From Phoenix dactylifera (taxonomy: Eukaryota > Streptophyta > Magnoliopsida > Arecales > Arecaceae), in assembly GCF_009389715.1 (NCBI RefSeq), contig NC_052393.1, forward strand, positions 3,596,001 to 3,660,000: a stretch of 64,000 nucleotides of DNA. The letters are read 5' to 3'. Positions 35,540 to 49,782 of the stretch are shown here, piece after piece. The number at the start of each line of letters is the position of its first letter. Within the stretch, counting starts at the first letter, position 1. The position numbers and the translations under genes were made by a program. A model generated the notes under the pieces. The model worked only from the letters and a program-made list of their open reading frames with translations, ran no database searches and was not told the DNA's origin.

Positions 35540-36122
35540 CCCTTGGGTTGGCTGGGGGAATTTGGAGTTCTTATTCTGCTCTTGTAGCGCTCAGGACCAT
35601 ATCCATATCTTAGGAGCCTTCATCCTTTGGCTTTCTCAAGGTGAACTTCGATGGCGATGTTAGCGAGATTGAGGGCAGCGGAGGTGCAGAGTTCGTCATC
35701 AGAGATTAAGAGGCCCAATTGGTGGGAAGGGGGGGCGTTGGATCTTCGAACAGATAGGCATGGGAGGGCGTCTCCTACACAAGACGTGTGTTGGGAGCGG
35801 ATCGCATTATCCTTGAGCGGCACTTGGCCACGGTGATCGAATGGATCCGGGATCCGGGCAGTATCGCTGGCGGGTTGCGATTGATTCATGATATCCGCCA
35901 ACTTTTGAGCGAGTGTTCCTCCCCCCAGGCCACTCACGCCTATAGGGAGGCTAACAATGCGGCTGACTGGGTGGCATCCTTCACAGCTCATCACTCCGGA
36001 GGGTTTCACTTGGGATACCTATCCTTGGTTCCATTATCCTTGTATTCTCTTATTCTTTTTGATCTTATAGGCTGCATTCACACTCGTTGTGTGTGAGCCG
36101 CTATTGTACCAAAAAAAAAAAA
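35540..36122 (+). pseudogene. LINE RNase H tail with poly(A)
   Basis: 5'-truncated LINE end. It shows FLKVNFDGD near 35635, a LERHLATVIEWIRD block near 35812-35855, YREANNAADWVAS at about 35940-35980, and a poly(A) run at about 36108-36122. At least one frame change lies between the N- and C-terminal halves of the domain. Confidence 0.85.
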
Positions 36123-37611
36123 AGTCGAACAGCCCACAAGGGCTTCCTACACTTAGTTGATAGGAGCATTACGCACCCACTTCATTGGCTCCTAAAAAAT
36201 AGTAAAAAAAAGATATTATTTGAGTTTTTTTATACAATCTAAAATCTATCTAATACATAATCGATATGAGATTAAATATTCGCCAGGTCCTCATGAGGCT
36301 AACTTTGACCACACGATCCGAAGATGGCAATCGGATCCTGACTCCGCTGCTTGGCCTTGAGTTTCTCATCAACCTCTATGGAATAACCTCTAGAACAGCA
36401 TGCTACTCGATGTAAATCAAATATAATGATTCAAGGTGCAAAATAAATACATCGAGTAGTGTACTGTTCTATATGGTACTAGAATATAGATTTTGAGATT
36501 GATGGTTTGCATGTTTGAGATTCTAAGGACTCTCAATATGGCCATGCCGATAGGGATGGTCGCACGCCTCGAACCAGATAGGTACAGGACCACCTCGTGC
36601 CGCCTCCACCGACGTTAGTTGAGATGCGGCACCACCGGCTTATCGGAGCCCAACGGCGGTCGCTCGTGACAATGAAATTAGGTTCTCACAGTGAACTTGG
36701 GGGACCATTAATTAGAGAGAGTCACATGCAAACCTTCCAGCAACTGCAATTTGGTGCCAAGTCGCACTCGAGGTCCGTCGTCATTACGTCAACTAGGACT
36801 ACCCTAGACATCTTGGACTTGGTCTAGAAGCAAACAATATCGCCCGCTGCAAATCTATTACACCAGCACAAGGTGACACCAAAGAATTAAATATAAATTA
36901 GCTTCATATCACTCCAAATCTGTTTGCTTGGTGGGGGTGACGATGTTAGTCGATCGTATGACATGGGATTCCAAATCATTTACCATAAGATTGAGTATAT
37001 TTACAAGCTTGCACAAGATTGCCATTTTTAGATTTTTTTTTTATTTTATTTTTGCGACTATAAAGTGCAAAACATTCACTTTATAATTATATCATATAAA
37101 TTATAAATTGAATTGTTTACCAACCGCTGCAAAAATACAATTTATGTATTTTTAGTAATATAGAGAGTGAAAATTGATGTACTTTTTGTTTGATAATCTA
37201 CGCTTATGAATGTCAAAATAAAAAATAAAATAGCCCATGCTTTATTTGATGAATGGTTGTCTATCCCATTTATGATTTATCATTACCATTTGGAGTAGCT
37301 TCAAAATACAAATTAAATAGAAAGAGTTATATTTACCAAAAAAAAGAGAGATGCATGTAGAAATAGAAAGAGATTCGATAAAAATGATCATCCACCCATG
37401 ACGATTTTATATTTCTGCTTATATAGATACAACATACTGTACAATCGGCAGACTTACACACTAACTCTAGCAACTTGCTAGCAGACTCTCTTAACAAATT
37501 CAAGTTACAGATGGATGTGTAATCTGGTCAAAATATTGTAATCCGGCCATGCTAAGTTTGAAAATCAAAAAATAGTACATTCCGGAGAATACTAGACACT
37601 TTCACCTGGAC
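36123..37611. other. Intergenic AT-rich DNA
   Basis: No gene or structured RNA recognised. Some sequence near 36250-36300 resembles decayed LTR promoter DNA, but no borders can be drawn. Confidence 0.5.
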
Positions 37612-37752
37612 CACCTACTTCACCTCGCCCACCCATAGGTGGTCCTCCGAGTGGTTGGCGATAAAGAACGCTATCCAATCAGCCACCCCATTGACCTTCC
37701 GAAATAGATACTGCGTCTGAATAGCCATCCCATCGCAAATCATGGCCCAAAT
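37612..37752 (-). pseudogene. Short LINE RNase H fragment, minus strand
   Basis: Reads on the minus strand as a RAMICDGMAIQTQ-like block, then FRKVNGVADWIAFF and HLWVGEVK. It is close to the LINE tail at 56815-56960, so both belong to one LINE family. It is the only LINE tail in the window on this strand. Confidence 0.75.
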
Positions 37753-38367
37753 GGTGTGAATTTTTCTAAGCACCACCACTTTCTATTGGTTTTAACTTGA
37801 GCAAAATGTTCGCGGCAAGAAGTCGACTGGGAGGTCTTATGCTGTCCATCCACCACCATATGTCCTAATATGCCGCCAACCCAATCCAATTTATCTCCGT
37901 GTGCATCCACGCGTTCGCCTCGTAAAGTTCATGCTCTCTCAATCATTGGCAAAACGTTGGCCTTTCAAAGGAGTCTCCAAGACATGTAGTCTTCTAGCTT
38001 TTCGCCAAAGTCCAGTGCGAAAACGAAGGAAAGGAGAATGTTAATAAAGTGAAAGAAACCCGGGAAAAGCTCGAGCAAGTAGCCTCAAAGGGCTCTGGAT
38101 AGGAGGAGGATTCTCATTCTTAATCGGTAACAAGCTTTGTGCGGTGCTCAACGCTGCCGTCGCAACTTGTGTGTAGTGGGGGGCTGCAAGGCTTGGAAAC
38201 AAACAAACAAACAACCTTTAGGCGCTGATGGTGTTGCCTTTATGCGTTTTCCGCGGCTCTCTTCGTCTCGAGGCATTGCCAAACCACAGGGCTAAGAAGG
38301 AAGAGGACGCCACACCATACCATACATGAACCCATCTTAATATTTCAACGGACGGTGTTTTTCACGT
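37753..38367. other. Intergenic DNA upstream of the tRNA gene
   Basis: No coding sequence recognised. It may hold further decayed LINE sequence. A CAA-containing stretch at about 38346 may help tRNA transcription. Confidence 0.4.
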
Positions 38368-38440
38368 TCCGTTGTAGTCTAGTTGGTTAGGATACTCGGC
38401 TCTCACCCGAGAGACCCGGGTTCGAGTCTCGGCAACGGAA
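38368..38440 (+). tRNA. tRNA-Glu: tRNA-Glu (anticodon CTC)
   Basis: A complete 73-nt cloverleaf, decoding GAG in cytosolic translation. The acceptor arms TCCGTTG and CAACGGA pair fully, with discriminator A. The anticodon stem is CTCGG/CCGAG around loop CTCTCAC, giving anticodon CTC. The T stem CCGGG/CTCGG has one G-T pair, and the loop is TTCGAGT. There is no intron and no encoded CCA. The internal B box GGTTCGAGTC is intact. A TTTT terminator for RNA polymerase III lies at 38445-38448. It stands alone, without other tRNA genes nearby, and is nuclear rather than organellar in type. Confidence 0.97.
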
Positions 38441-38444
38441 GTCG

Positions 38445-38448
38445 TTTT
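38445..38448 (+). terminator. RNA polymerase III terminator of tRNA-Glu
   Basis: A TTTT run five bases after the mature end, with longer T-runs further on as back-up. Confidence 0.8.
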
Positions 38449-39807
38449 ATATTTTTATTTACTTTTTCTTTATTTTGCGTTTTGTGTTACTCTCAGCGTC
38501 TCCCCTGAATGAATAGAGTTATATATATCGAGAGAGAGATTTTTTATTCACTTTTTTCACCGTAAAGTCACCTGGGAGTCATTTGCCTGTGGGTATGTGA
38601 TTAAAAGGGTATATCATCATTTATTATTTTCTACGTCAACAAGAACGGAATTCAAAGAGATTATCTGATAGCAAGTGACTCAACCAAAGGATCATCACGC
38701 AGATGAAAGACCACAGAGCGAAGAAAGCGATGCCACACCAACTATGCAATCCTAGCATCCTAGATCTATATTATCTTTAGATTGGAATCCAACACCACTT
38801 GCAGGCATTCATAAACTATACTTTCCCTTCAATATGACGAGAGAATTCCAAAAAGTCGATGAAAGCAACCGCGCCTAGCATTTCCAAATGATGGCACTTA
38901 CCCATCAAGATAGGAATTCATTCTGGACCAAGCAATTCGCAATTGATTTCGAATGCACGAGATGTTGAAACGTAGCATTGGAAGTCAAACAAGGCACCTA
39001 TTGCATTCCTCAATCATCTTGATGCTACTTGAACGACCATACTTTTAGGATATTGCTATTTGGCTATGACTATGATGCCTGTAAGATATTTGTCTACTCC
39101 CTGGAAGCCACTTAATGAGATTTTAATATGCATAATTTTGCATTCAGAGAGGATAAGGAATAATCTTCTGCGTAAAGGTTCCAGGTGCAGTGACCCATCA
39201 TTAGTGACCAAGCAATATAAGATCAAGAAAGAAGAATAATCAAAACTTGTTCAGTTGGCACCCACTTATGGATGTACTCAAGAAAGATGTGTAAACAACA
39301 ATGAAGAGACCTCCAGTAGGCGTAACACTCAGATTTTCAAGAGTAGCAAACTGTGATTCTTACTCTTAACTAATTCAAGAGCTAAAGTTACCACAGTCGA
39401 AATCGCCTTCTCTTTGTACACAGACGGTTATAACGTGACAAGCAAGGATGTCTGCATTAAACTTTCACATGAAGTAATCCACACAACTAGGACTAAAGCA
39501 CTTCACCAATGCACGCTGCAGAATTTACCAAGAAATGTAAACCTAATATAGTGGTTCCAGAACTAACATTTCGGCCGTTTTTGTTCCAAGCTAATCAAAA
39601 TTAACAGGCTCATGATATGATTAATAATTTTACCCATTGATGATTGATCTTAACCATGAAGCATGTCAAGAATAAGAATGACAATAAGGAGCCCAGCAAC
39701 TGCACAAAAAAAAAATCTTAATTTCTATATACTTGTTCTGATTAATAAAAGTCAAAATCATGAACACAACTTCCTTTGCAGACCTTGCATTGACGTTCGA
39801 AATGACA
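38449..39807. other. Intergenic DNA and 3' flank of the calmodulin methyltransferase gene
   Basis: No gene recognised. The part close to 39807 should include the 3' untranslated region of the minus-strand gene that follows. Confidence 0.5.
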
Positions 39808-42800
39808 TTACAACGAGAGATGACAGGGTTGTTCAGGTTCATGATGAGTGATCTTTACCAACAAAGGGTAGCAGTGATCTTTGAGATAGTTGGGCCACGA
39901 GGTGTCTCTACCTTCTAGGAAATTCTGATGAAGATTCCACACTCGGCTGTCATATTTCTCAACTAATTCATATTGCAAGCCAGCCTCCATGATATTTTCT
40001 AAAAACTTGTCCAGTGAATCACCTCTCTTAGGGCTGAGAAAAATAGCTTCAGAGCCCTCTGAATATTTCAACAAGGATTTGACTATACGAGCAAGGCTTT
40101 CATGGAATTCCTTAAAGAAAGTACTACAAACAGGAAATATGCAAGTCAGAAGGACAAAAATTGAACATAACAGAATACTGTACATCATTACAATACCTCA
40201 TAGAACACGATGATCTAATAGTTGCAAACAGTAAAAAAAGAGTTTAACAAGTAAAATAAGAACTTCTATAAGGAAAAAAAGAAGATTAAAATGAGAAAAG
40301 ACCAGACAAATTTATGTCTGTATGTCAGTGAACAATAGACCAGACATGTACTTGTCAAAGGCGGAAACAATATACCAGACATGACAAACTGCCACAGGAC
40401 TTCTTAATTATGTTGTTCTAATAATTTCTTTCAAAACTAGCGTTAAAATCATCCCATGTGCAATTTCTACCTCCACTAAATTTGCATCAGGACAGTGAAG
40501 AAACATGGCTGTAGAACAACAGTGCTAGAGGTTATACCTGGTGAAAGCAACTAGCATTTGATAAAATAAAAGGAGCTAGAAGAGGTGCAGGAGTGAGTTT
40601 TCTGAGAGATTCTAAAGCAGATTGAAGCACTTATGAAGCGGTGCGGAGTGAATTCCTGGAGATTCTATCACAGGTGCTGCACCACAAATATAAGCTTCCT
40701 GCGACTAAGATTGATAATTTAGGCATGGGATTGTTTGGAATGGGTTTCTGACAAATAGGTGTTTCTATCTTTGCTTTTAGCATCTATGCTATTAAGATTA
40801 CAAATAATGCAATGTATCGTAGGCAAGATAGGCATATAGGGACCATTCCCTCCCATCATACACTATCTGGAACATTATTACTGCCTCTTGTTTCAACTAC
40901 CTTGTAGCCCATTAAATTATTTCAGAGCTCCACAACCAAAAATTTCCCATCTTGTTGAAAAGATACATTGTGCATGATCCATATTAAGGGGACTGTGTGT
41001 CTCTGTGCAAGTGTGCATTTATATTACATGGGAAGTATATGCCCTTGATGATGTATTACAATTGGCTGTATAGTATTTATGTACTTATACAATTCGACAT
41101 GGGAAGTATATGCCCTTGATGATGTATTACAATTGGTGTATATAGTAAATATGTACTTATACAATTCGACAGAGAATGCGAGAGAAAACCATAGATTTAG
41201 TCAACCCTTACCTTGAGCACAATATTCTATTTCCATTAGTTATGGATCAGTGACAACAAGGTTCACCAAACTGAGTATATTACATTGATGATGTATTAAT
41301 TAGATTCATAAAAGAGCGGATGGAAACAATGTGTCCATGGAGCAGTCGGTTATTACTACATGGAGTGTGAGGTGAGGGAAATCTCTTGAAGATAGCAGCA
41401 GGGCTAGAAGCATTTATAGCTTGCAGCCTTGTAGCAAGGAGCAATAAATGGTCTGCAAACGAAAATTACTAAGGTGAGACCACCAAGGTTAATCTTTTCA
41501 AACAATGTGATAAAGGAGCACATATCAAAAGTCTTAGGCATTTAACTATAGACCACGGTCTGAATCATGCCTTCATCAGGGTGTCAAGAGGAATGTAATA
41601 CATTTTACATCAAGGGAAATGAACAAACATTACAACAATCTTAAATATTCGATGGATTTTGTGCAGTTATTAGGACTTTTATGCAGCAGTCTGATTTACA
41701 TTGTTCCACGAAATGCAGTATGCTCAATCTGCATTTTAAGTTAAACATGGAACAAATATTAATTCATTTTGTCAAAGGGCGAAGCATATGAGTTTCTGGT
41801 TTAACAGCAAATTATATTTCATTTTGCATGTCAATTTGGTTGAAAGGTAAGGATTTGAACATAGAACTGTACAATATAAACTATAAAGTATAAGCGAAAA
41901 GGCTCTTAGTATGCCAGCACAGATGAAGGTGTCACTTTGCATGAAAGCTATTGCCTAGGATTTCCCACATTAATGTTTGGACAATATCTGAAAAGATCTA
42001 TATTTTTTATACTTTATGCACTAATATTTTGTTTGTAATATTAATAAAATAATGGTTACATAGCCAAAATGAAAATCTTACATATTAGAGTAGCATTCAA
42101 AATTTCAAATCTTCATTTCCTCAACAACATACTATAACAATGGGAGAAAAGACAAAATAGTGATTATGAAAAGCAGTGGAACTTACCAGTCACTTGCAAC
42201 AATAATATCAAAGGAATTCAATATATCTGAAGCTGGCTCTTCATTCCAGTGCAATGTCATTGATTTCACTTTTGTATTCCCAAAAGCTCCAGCATTGACA
42301 CTTATGTTACGCTGAATATCTGAATGTTAAGGAATCAAGTTAAGAACTCAAACAGCAAACATTAGTTTGGCAGATTCTACTAATGGCAAACACTTGGGAT
42401 TGTTTTTAGTAATGACCACCCAAAAAGATTTCACAAGACCAAGACAAATGGCATTGTTGACCACTAACACATTTGAAAGTCCTAAATTTGATTAAATTCT
42501 CATATAATTTGAATTAAGGTCCGCAATCTCGGTATTAGATATTGTACCAGTAATATCCGCAATCTCGGTATTAGATACTGTACCAGTAATATCTGCAATC
42601 TCGGTATTAGATACTGTACCGAAATATTACCGGTTTGGTACGATGCGAGTCAATACAGTACAGTATACACCTTGCGCTAAAACAACTATCAAACTATTTT
42701 TCTCACTTTTTATATCGGTATGGGTCAGCCTACAGTTCAAAATGAAGAAAATTCCTAGCTAAATGGTGTTTGATGATCATCTCATGGGCTTCAGCTAACA

Positions 42801-45800
42801 GCAATTACTCCATGTCATATAGAGTTAAACTCATGTTATTATAGATTACTGTTATGAACTTATGATAATTTAACTACAGCAGACTTCAGAGAGACTTATC
42901 CTAATACAACACCTGCAAAGTTCGGATAAGCAATACATAACTTTAGAAGTATCTTGGTGCATTTTGCTGGACAACATCCATATATGCTACCTTAACTATA
43001 AAAGAAAATGGAGCATTACCTTGCTGGATAGGATACAATCAACAACCTGTGGATTTCCATCAGAAATTACTACCTCACAAGCATCTGAGCTTGCTGCAAT
43101 AGCCAATCCAGCTAATCCATAGCCTGATCCAAGTTCAAGTACTCTTTTGGACCTTCATAGTAACATTTGTTTCAGTCAAGAATCATATTAAGTTAAAAAC
43201 ATATATATAACTTTTCAAGAAAATGTAGAAAATGAACACAGGCCTGCTTTCTTTGGCATGAAGTTTCTTCTGTATATATTTACGCTCAAGTCTTAGTGAC
43301 AAAATGGATGGAATTTTTGAAAGAAAGCTTTTCAGTTTGAAAAACTATTCATTTTGTGCCCAATTGATGCAGAGACAATGAATTCTCAAAATATCTTGAA
43401 ACTGGTTTCTAGGTATTTTGAACAATGGTCATCATGATGTAAAGTGCAGATTATTGATCACCATGCATTTAACACGAGGTTATTAAACAAAATTACCCTG
43501 TGAACAATAAAGCTTTAAAGCCATCCTTTCCGCACATACATATACTGTACATAAAAAGTGGGGAGGGGAGGAAAGTGGGGATAGAGATTTGAATTACTAC
43601 CCTGCAGGTCATATGATTGACAACCCAAGTTGCTGGTTACGATTAAGAATAATTAAATGTTTAAAAACCCAAATTCTCTGGAAGCATCGCATTTATGAAT
43701 CAAGTAGAGATCGAGAATAAATTAGAGACACTGGGTGATATATAAATTACAAATTCACATCATAGATCTAAATATGCATAAGGAACAAAAGTCTAACTAG
43801 GATACATCTAAACCAAGGTTTGAAGGATCACTGTGTTGGCCTCATAAAGGCCACAAGACATTATATTGACTGACAACTGATACAGCAGGATACGCCCGAT
43901 TTGGCAAACTGCGCCTAAACTGCCTGGATCGTTGTAGAATGAGCCCAAATTGATTAGTACTGATTGGGACTCCTTTAAAAAACTACCCCACCATATGAAA
44001 TTGGGAATTGCAGCTAGAAGTAGTAGGGAGTTTCTCACAATGAAGATATGCACCTTTGAAACTTGATTCACTAGTAGGTAAATCTTTTTATTCTTTTTCT
44101 CCTTTATTTGAGATTATGAGAGGCTAATCCCCACCTTCTATCCTATACCAACCCCATCCTGAGGCTGACTCCAACAATAATTGAACCCCTGTCCCCCTAC
44201 CCAAGAGGCAAAGGTGATATCATCCAAGCAGGTCACTAGTATGTAAATCATTAATTACAAGCTAGAACATTGCTCCAGTTGTTAATGTGCAAATATAGTT
44301 GTTCCATGCAATTTTTATAACAAGTTATATAAAATTATGTATTGCATATTAAAATGCATGTCAAATAATGATGAAGAAGCTTCAACACACACAAATAGGA
44401 TGATTAAAGCATTTAAATCAATAAATTTACCATATCTATGCACAATCTGGGCATTAAAATAATAAAACATAAAGAAAAAAAAATTGAGGCCAATAGCCAT
44501 TCCAAGGCATACAGAATGGCAAGCTGTCTTGGTATGGTATGCGGTATGGCACAGACCATACCAACAAAGGATCAGTATGGCCCCAGCAGCAATACTTAAA
44601 ACATTGATCTAAATATATTTCGAGTCAATATGTCTTTACCTTGCCATGAAAGACTTACATTTGTAAGCAATATGATGAATGAGTGCAAAACCCTCTTAAG
44701 GAAGGTCAATATATGTATCCAAGTTAAGTCATTAACTAGAACAGATATATAAGAGTACGAACCAAACCAGCAGTTACCTGTAGAGAAATTTGCTAGTGTT
44801 TCCTCTCTTCCAAAGGGGAAGAACAATCTTACGAAAATTAATCGCAAAGGTCAGGAACAATTCAAGTTGGATAGTTTGTGATGCAGGGATCTGAGGTGGA
44901 ACGGAAATTCTTTGTGGGGAGAGGACATCTTCACTTCTATATTATAAAGCTATTTCATTCTTTTCTCTAGACAAACATCATAACCTCTCACAAGTTTCCT
45001 AGACAAGGATCAAGAGAATACTATCCTCGTGAGCCTCATCCTCATAAATACTCTCACACACACCACAATAATAGTGATACTGACCACTGTTACTTGCGTA
45101 ACTTAATAACTATGTAGTACTGATGAGCATCTGCAACTACCTTGAACTGTTTTGGTAAATAATAGCTACTATGCTACTTGATGTAGTTGGTAACTGCATT
45201 GGTGTTATACTTCTTTCATGCATTTCACTCTAACACACTGCGAAGTTTCAACCTAAAATTACTAGAACCATGTATATAAATCCAATAGAACACAATATAC
45301 TCCAAAAAGGTGTGTAATAATTTTTCCTAGCTTCTTTTATTTTCATTTTCTATTTTCTATTTTTTCATTCATAACTCAACAAAATGAAACTACTAAAAAC
45401 ATCAGTCCATCCTTGATTAGAGTGTAAATCTTTAATATTTGGCGAGCAATTATAGTTTAAGTTCTGTTGTCTAAAAGATTTTCTAAACAAGGTAGTAAGT
45501 TAATACCAAACCACCTCTTGACCTACACACACAGACAGCCCCAATTAACCAACCTCTTCCCCTCTTCCATCTTGAATGTTGATTAGATCACCTCCTCACA
45601 AACCTTTGATGTGTCCCCACTCACATTGTGGATGACCATCTGCTTACAAAATTTATGATCCCATCCCTTCCTAACTCCGCCCTAAAACTCATGCTTCATC
45701 TCCCTTCTGTCTGCAGCACAACTACGCGATAATAAAGGTCGATTGGAAGCTAAAATAGTTAGGAATGCTTGTGGGGATTAGAATGGACCAAGAGAGGTTA

Positions 45801-48800
45801 CTTTTAGGGGCTTCAAGAGGGGTAGCAACTTGAATGGACACAAATCAAAGTTGATGAGGAATAGGGGAGAGCAAAGCTGAGAGAAATGTTACTGAAAGGA
45901 TAATAGCAACATAGGGAAGGGTTAGAGAAACAAATTTTTTAGATCCAGCAAAAGGAATAAAGCTAGTGATTGCGTATGCAGAGAAAGGGGTCAGTGATGG
46001 GGGTGGGGACTAGGGAAGCAGGAATTAAGATGGAAGAGCAGACATCTAAAGAGAAGATAGGATGGAAACCACTATACAAAAAAGAAAGGAACGAAGAGAT
46101 GGGCTTCAAGTTTTGTTTCTCATATACCTTCATGAACAACTCTATGGGGCTCCTATCTTATTGATGACCAGCTCTTTACATGTGTGGTAAGGTATCATGC
46201 AGAACGTATTATAGGAGTCCGAACATCACATGGAAATGACTGACAACTCTTTTGCCTTACATGAACCAAACTTCCTTGCAGATATTTTATGCATGTCAAC
46301 ACCCCAAAAGGGTGCTTTCATAATTTCCATGCTAGACGCATATTCTTCTCATATGCCCATGTAGTTGTGCATGTGTGATGTATGAAATGGATAAAATTAG
46401 GGGAAAAAATAATGCAGTTCATCTGGGTGAAAGCAATTAATGACAACAAAATCCTAATTTCATCTTTCATTGACCAAAGTACTTTTAATAATAGTGAAAG
46501 CATATCATGTTTTTCTAACAAACCTGAACATGTCTAGGTGGCTTATACAGAAATAAGCAAGGACATCTTCTGACGGCCAACAACCTGCAGGCAGGGAAGA
46601 AAAAAAGAGAAAATATTCAGCCTTAAACGGATCGCAAGTAACTTTGTGTTTAGGATCTCAAATATCATATGGAAGAAAATTTTACAATAATAAGGATGGT
46701 AAAAAAGAAAAAATATCTTGAGTAATAGCATTATGTTGATTTGTTTATTTTTTTAATATGTAGTATCAGTTGTTTGCTGATTAAATATAAGCAGCTCAGA
46801 TAAATAGAACCCATAACATACGTATCAATCTGCATAGGCAGACTACACTATAGATAAAATGCCTAGGAAAGAACATACATGATGGCCAAACAAGCAATTG
46901 GAAGATGAAATATGTTAGGGGAACTACATGTATTGCAAGTTCAAACCAGAGATCCCATATGAAGCTTTGTAGTACATGAAAATTAGAAGCATAGATAAGA
47001 TTGCATGCAGTGATGAATGAAAGCAAGTGACAATCATATGTAGATTGCAGGCCAGGAACTATATATGTACTACTAGAAAAATGGCGGTTACATCCACAAA
47101 CAATTTGATGATTTTTTATTACCAGTTCCCGTAATCGTAAATGTCACATTCAGAGGACACAATCCGTGTGTGGCTTGCATTATATAATTCTATGTTCCCC
47201 ATAAAGTTGAATTTAAAAAACCAACATAGTCCTTCTCCCTATTGAGAATTGTCAACTATTTGTTTGTTATAAAGATAAAATCATGTTACTTGCAAGCATG
47301 AAAAGTTAGGTTAAGATGTTTTGATAAAAATCCCTGATTTACTGCATCCCATTTTTTTATGAGATGTGCAAAATCTACAAAAAAACTGTAAAGTCACTGA
47401 CATGCATGGTACTTAATTTTAGCACTTGTGCAGGCAACAGTCTGTTCTTGAGATGCGAAATAAACATGACAAGTGCAGTAGCCAATTACAGAGTACTAAC
47501 AGTATCAATTCAGCCACTCATGTCTCATTCTACTAGATAGAAGAAAAAGAAAATAGTGTTATGTATTGTTGCTCATGCTTATAAAGAATGCTTCTGTGAC
47601 CAGAAGATGCATAAAGAATGCTTCTATGACCTGCAGATGAGATCTCTAATGAATGTAAATATCAACTAACCAGCAAATGAACATTATATTCAGATGGATC
47701 AACATCAAATAAAAAAAGGAAACTGACAGTCATTTGCTATATACTAGGATTATCGAGGAACACTGCTTTCGATCTCCATAAAACCAATAGATGAGTGCAA
47801 CAGGATTAGAGAACAACTAACTCTATGCACATTTGGTAGGACCTTTCATCAGGCTTCATGATAACTTACATACAAGCCCTGTTGTGTCAATGCTATATCC
47901 CGTAGAGATCTGAAAATCATTTAGGTCAATGCAGTCTTCCATTCTTTGGCTGCAAGGAAATGCCACATGAGAATAGTAACTGGTCATATGACAAGTATTC
48001 TTATATCTGAAATTAAGCAGCGGTATTGTTCACATAGCATACTGGCTACTTTGAAGAGCTATGTAATAAAAGCTCTACTTTATAAAGAGATAACAGGTCA
48101 TATTATCATAATACCAGAAACTTCTGATTAAAGTAAGTAATTTTAGTCAATAAATGAGCTAGAAGGGTACCAAATACATATTGCATTGTTTGTCTTAACA
48201 TTATTACATTCTTCTGTTATGCATACAAATGCGCTAACTACATCAAATGATGTATTATTGGATTATAATCAGTTTAGTTCTATTATACCTTCTAAGTTTC
48301 GTTCCTCAGTTTATATGATGTCCAAGCCCTTTTTGGCATATCGTGAGTCTTTTTTACAGGAGATAGAATCATCATATATCCATTTTTCACTATTAGGAAC
48401 CATGAATAGGGCACTTAAAATGATACCATTCCATATGTCTTCCAAAAACATAGCACTAAGATAATACAATATGGTAAAAATATAACTATACAAAAACATA
48501 CTTGGAGAATGCAATAGGCCAACAAGGGTGTACCAAGTGTACCGGTCAATACACTTTGTCAGCATGGCAAAAGGATAAGATATCCCACATCGACCATCAG
48601 TTGAGGTGGGGCCAGCTTGTGGTATTTTGAACCTTTATTTAGAGAATAAATAATAAATTTTTTTATGCATTTTTTGTCTTTACGTAAATGTGATTGAAAA
48701 GAGAAGTTAATCGATATCAAAATTTCCAAGGTACATAAGTACTTACACCATAAGCACCAGCAATTTGGACAGAAAAACTTTAATACTTACACTAAAGTAA

Positions 48801-49782
48801 GATTTGGAACACTTGCCACTGGCAACTTGTAACAAATGCACACATCTCTGTGACCAGCTAGATCTTTTGTTCTGGGTGAAGTGCCCAAGTCTTCTGATAA
48901 ATGGCCCCTTAGTGGGTGACACGAGATCAATTTAAAGCCACCAGCTGCCTTTCTGGATACGATTTTGGTGCTCTTTTGAGATGCATGATCTGCAAACCAT
49001 AACATGTAAGCAGGGCCAGCACTAGGGCAATAATTCTAACCTCCAATATTCCCACCATTATCGGGTCATCAGAAGCTCAATAACCATATATATCGTTTTA
49101 CCAGCTGTTATTAACATTTGCATACTTTTTTTTCTCTCTTTTTTTTTGCCCCTAAAAATTGTTGACTTGTTATAGCAGGCAATTTTTTTTAGGAAAAAAA
49201 AAACCTTCTATCATGAAATAAGGAGCGCTTTTTATATGGAATATTTAATCTCTTAAATACATCAAAGAGTTAACGAGAAAGATGTTGTCTTTTCACAATA
49301 AGCTTTTCTTTTCGATTCATCCACGCGAGTCTAGCTTCCTCTGCAAGAAATTGAAAGCATCCCCGAAATCAGGGTTCATGGTGAAGCAGGCAGGCTCGAT
49401 TTACCAATAACTAGAAGCTGTGCTTGCAAGTTGATGCTATTGCTGGTGCGCTATTAGGGGTTACTCGGACCGATTCAACCAAAGCACAATATGCCTCGAT
49501 TCTTGAAAGCAACAGAAGGTCTCCTCCTGCTTTCAAGAAGTTCTTGCAACTTAGATCTGCCTAGGATTCTAAGAAACTGATGCTAAAACTACCACCTAAA
49601 AATCAAGAAAAAACAAGAAGAGAGGAGAGAGAGATGGGAGACGGAGGGAGAGAGCGAGATGGAGAAGAGAAAGAGAGGAAGGGGGTACCGGGTTCGGGAG
49701 AAGAGCGAGAGAGGAACGAACGGCGAAGGATCTCCCACCTTAGAGATGCTGGGGATGACGGAGAGCCAGAAGCCTTCTCCAT
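39808..49782 (-). CDS. CaMKMT: Calmodulin-lysine N-methyltransferase, seven exons
   Basis: Trimethylates a lysine of calmodulin using S-adenosylmethionine, tuning calcium signalling; the role is known from the plant and animal family. Exons on the minus strand are 49782-49689, 48989-48791, 47949-47870, 46584-46524, 43152-43037, 42319-42187 and 40123-39808. All borders are GT-AG and all phases fit, giving 332 residues. Exon 2 carries SRKAAGGFKLISCHP and DVCICYKLP, family hallmarks. Exons 3-4 give IDLNDFQ and WPSEDVLAYFC. The SAM-binding motif ELGSGYGLAG is at residues 151-160, the acidic partner is D176 in VVISDGN, and VASDCTFFKEFHE spans exons 6-7. The C-terminus reads WNLHQNFLEG and DHCYPLLVKIT. 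Introns are long (699, 841, 1285, 3371, 717 and 2063 bp) and hold small tandem repeats. No damage is seen in the assembled frame. The start at 49782 gives a short Ser/Pro-rich N-terminus with an LRWEILRRS block as in relatives. Confidence 0.95.
41026..41168. repeat. 71-bp tandem duplication in CaMKMT intron 6
   Basis: Two copies begin ACATGGGAAGTATATGCCCT, at 41026 and 41097, with only a few differences near TTGGCTGTATAG / TTGGTGTATATAG. Confidence 0.95.
42521..42629. repeat. Three 36-bp tandem units in CaMKMT intron 5
   Basis: Units start at 42521, 42557 and 42593 with C(C/T)GCAATCTCGGTATTAGAT and differ at one or two bases. Sequence after the array (GGTTTGGTACGATGCG) looks like part of a dispersed GGTACGGTAC-type repeat; similar TACC/GGTATGG-rich sequence occurs near 44520-44600. 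Confidence 0.9.
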
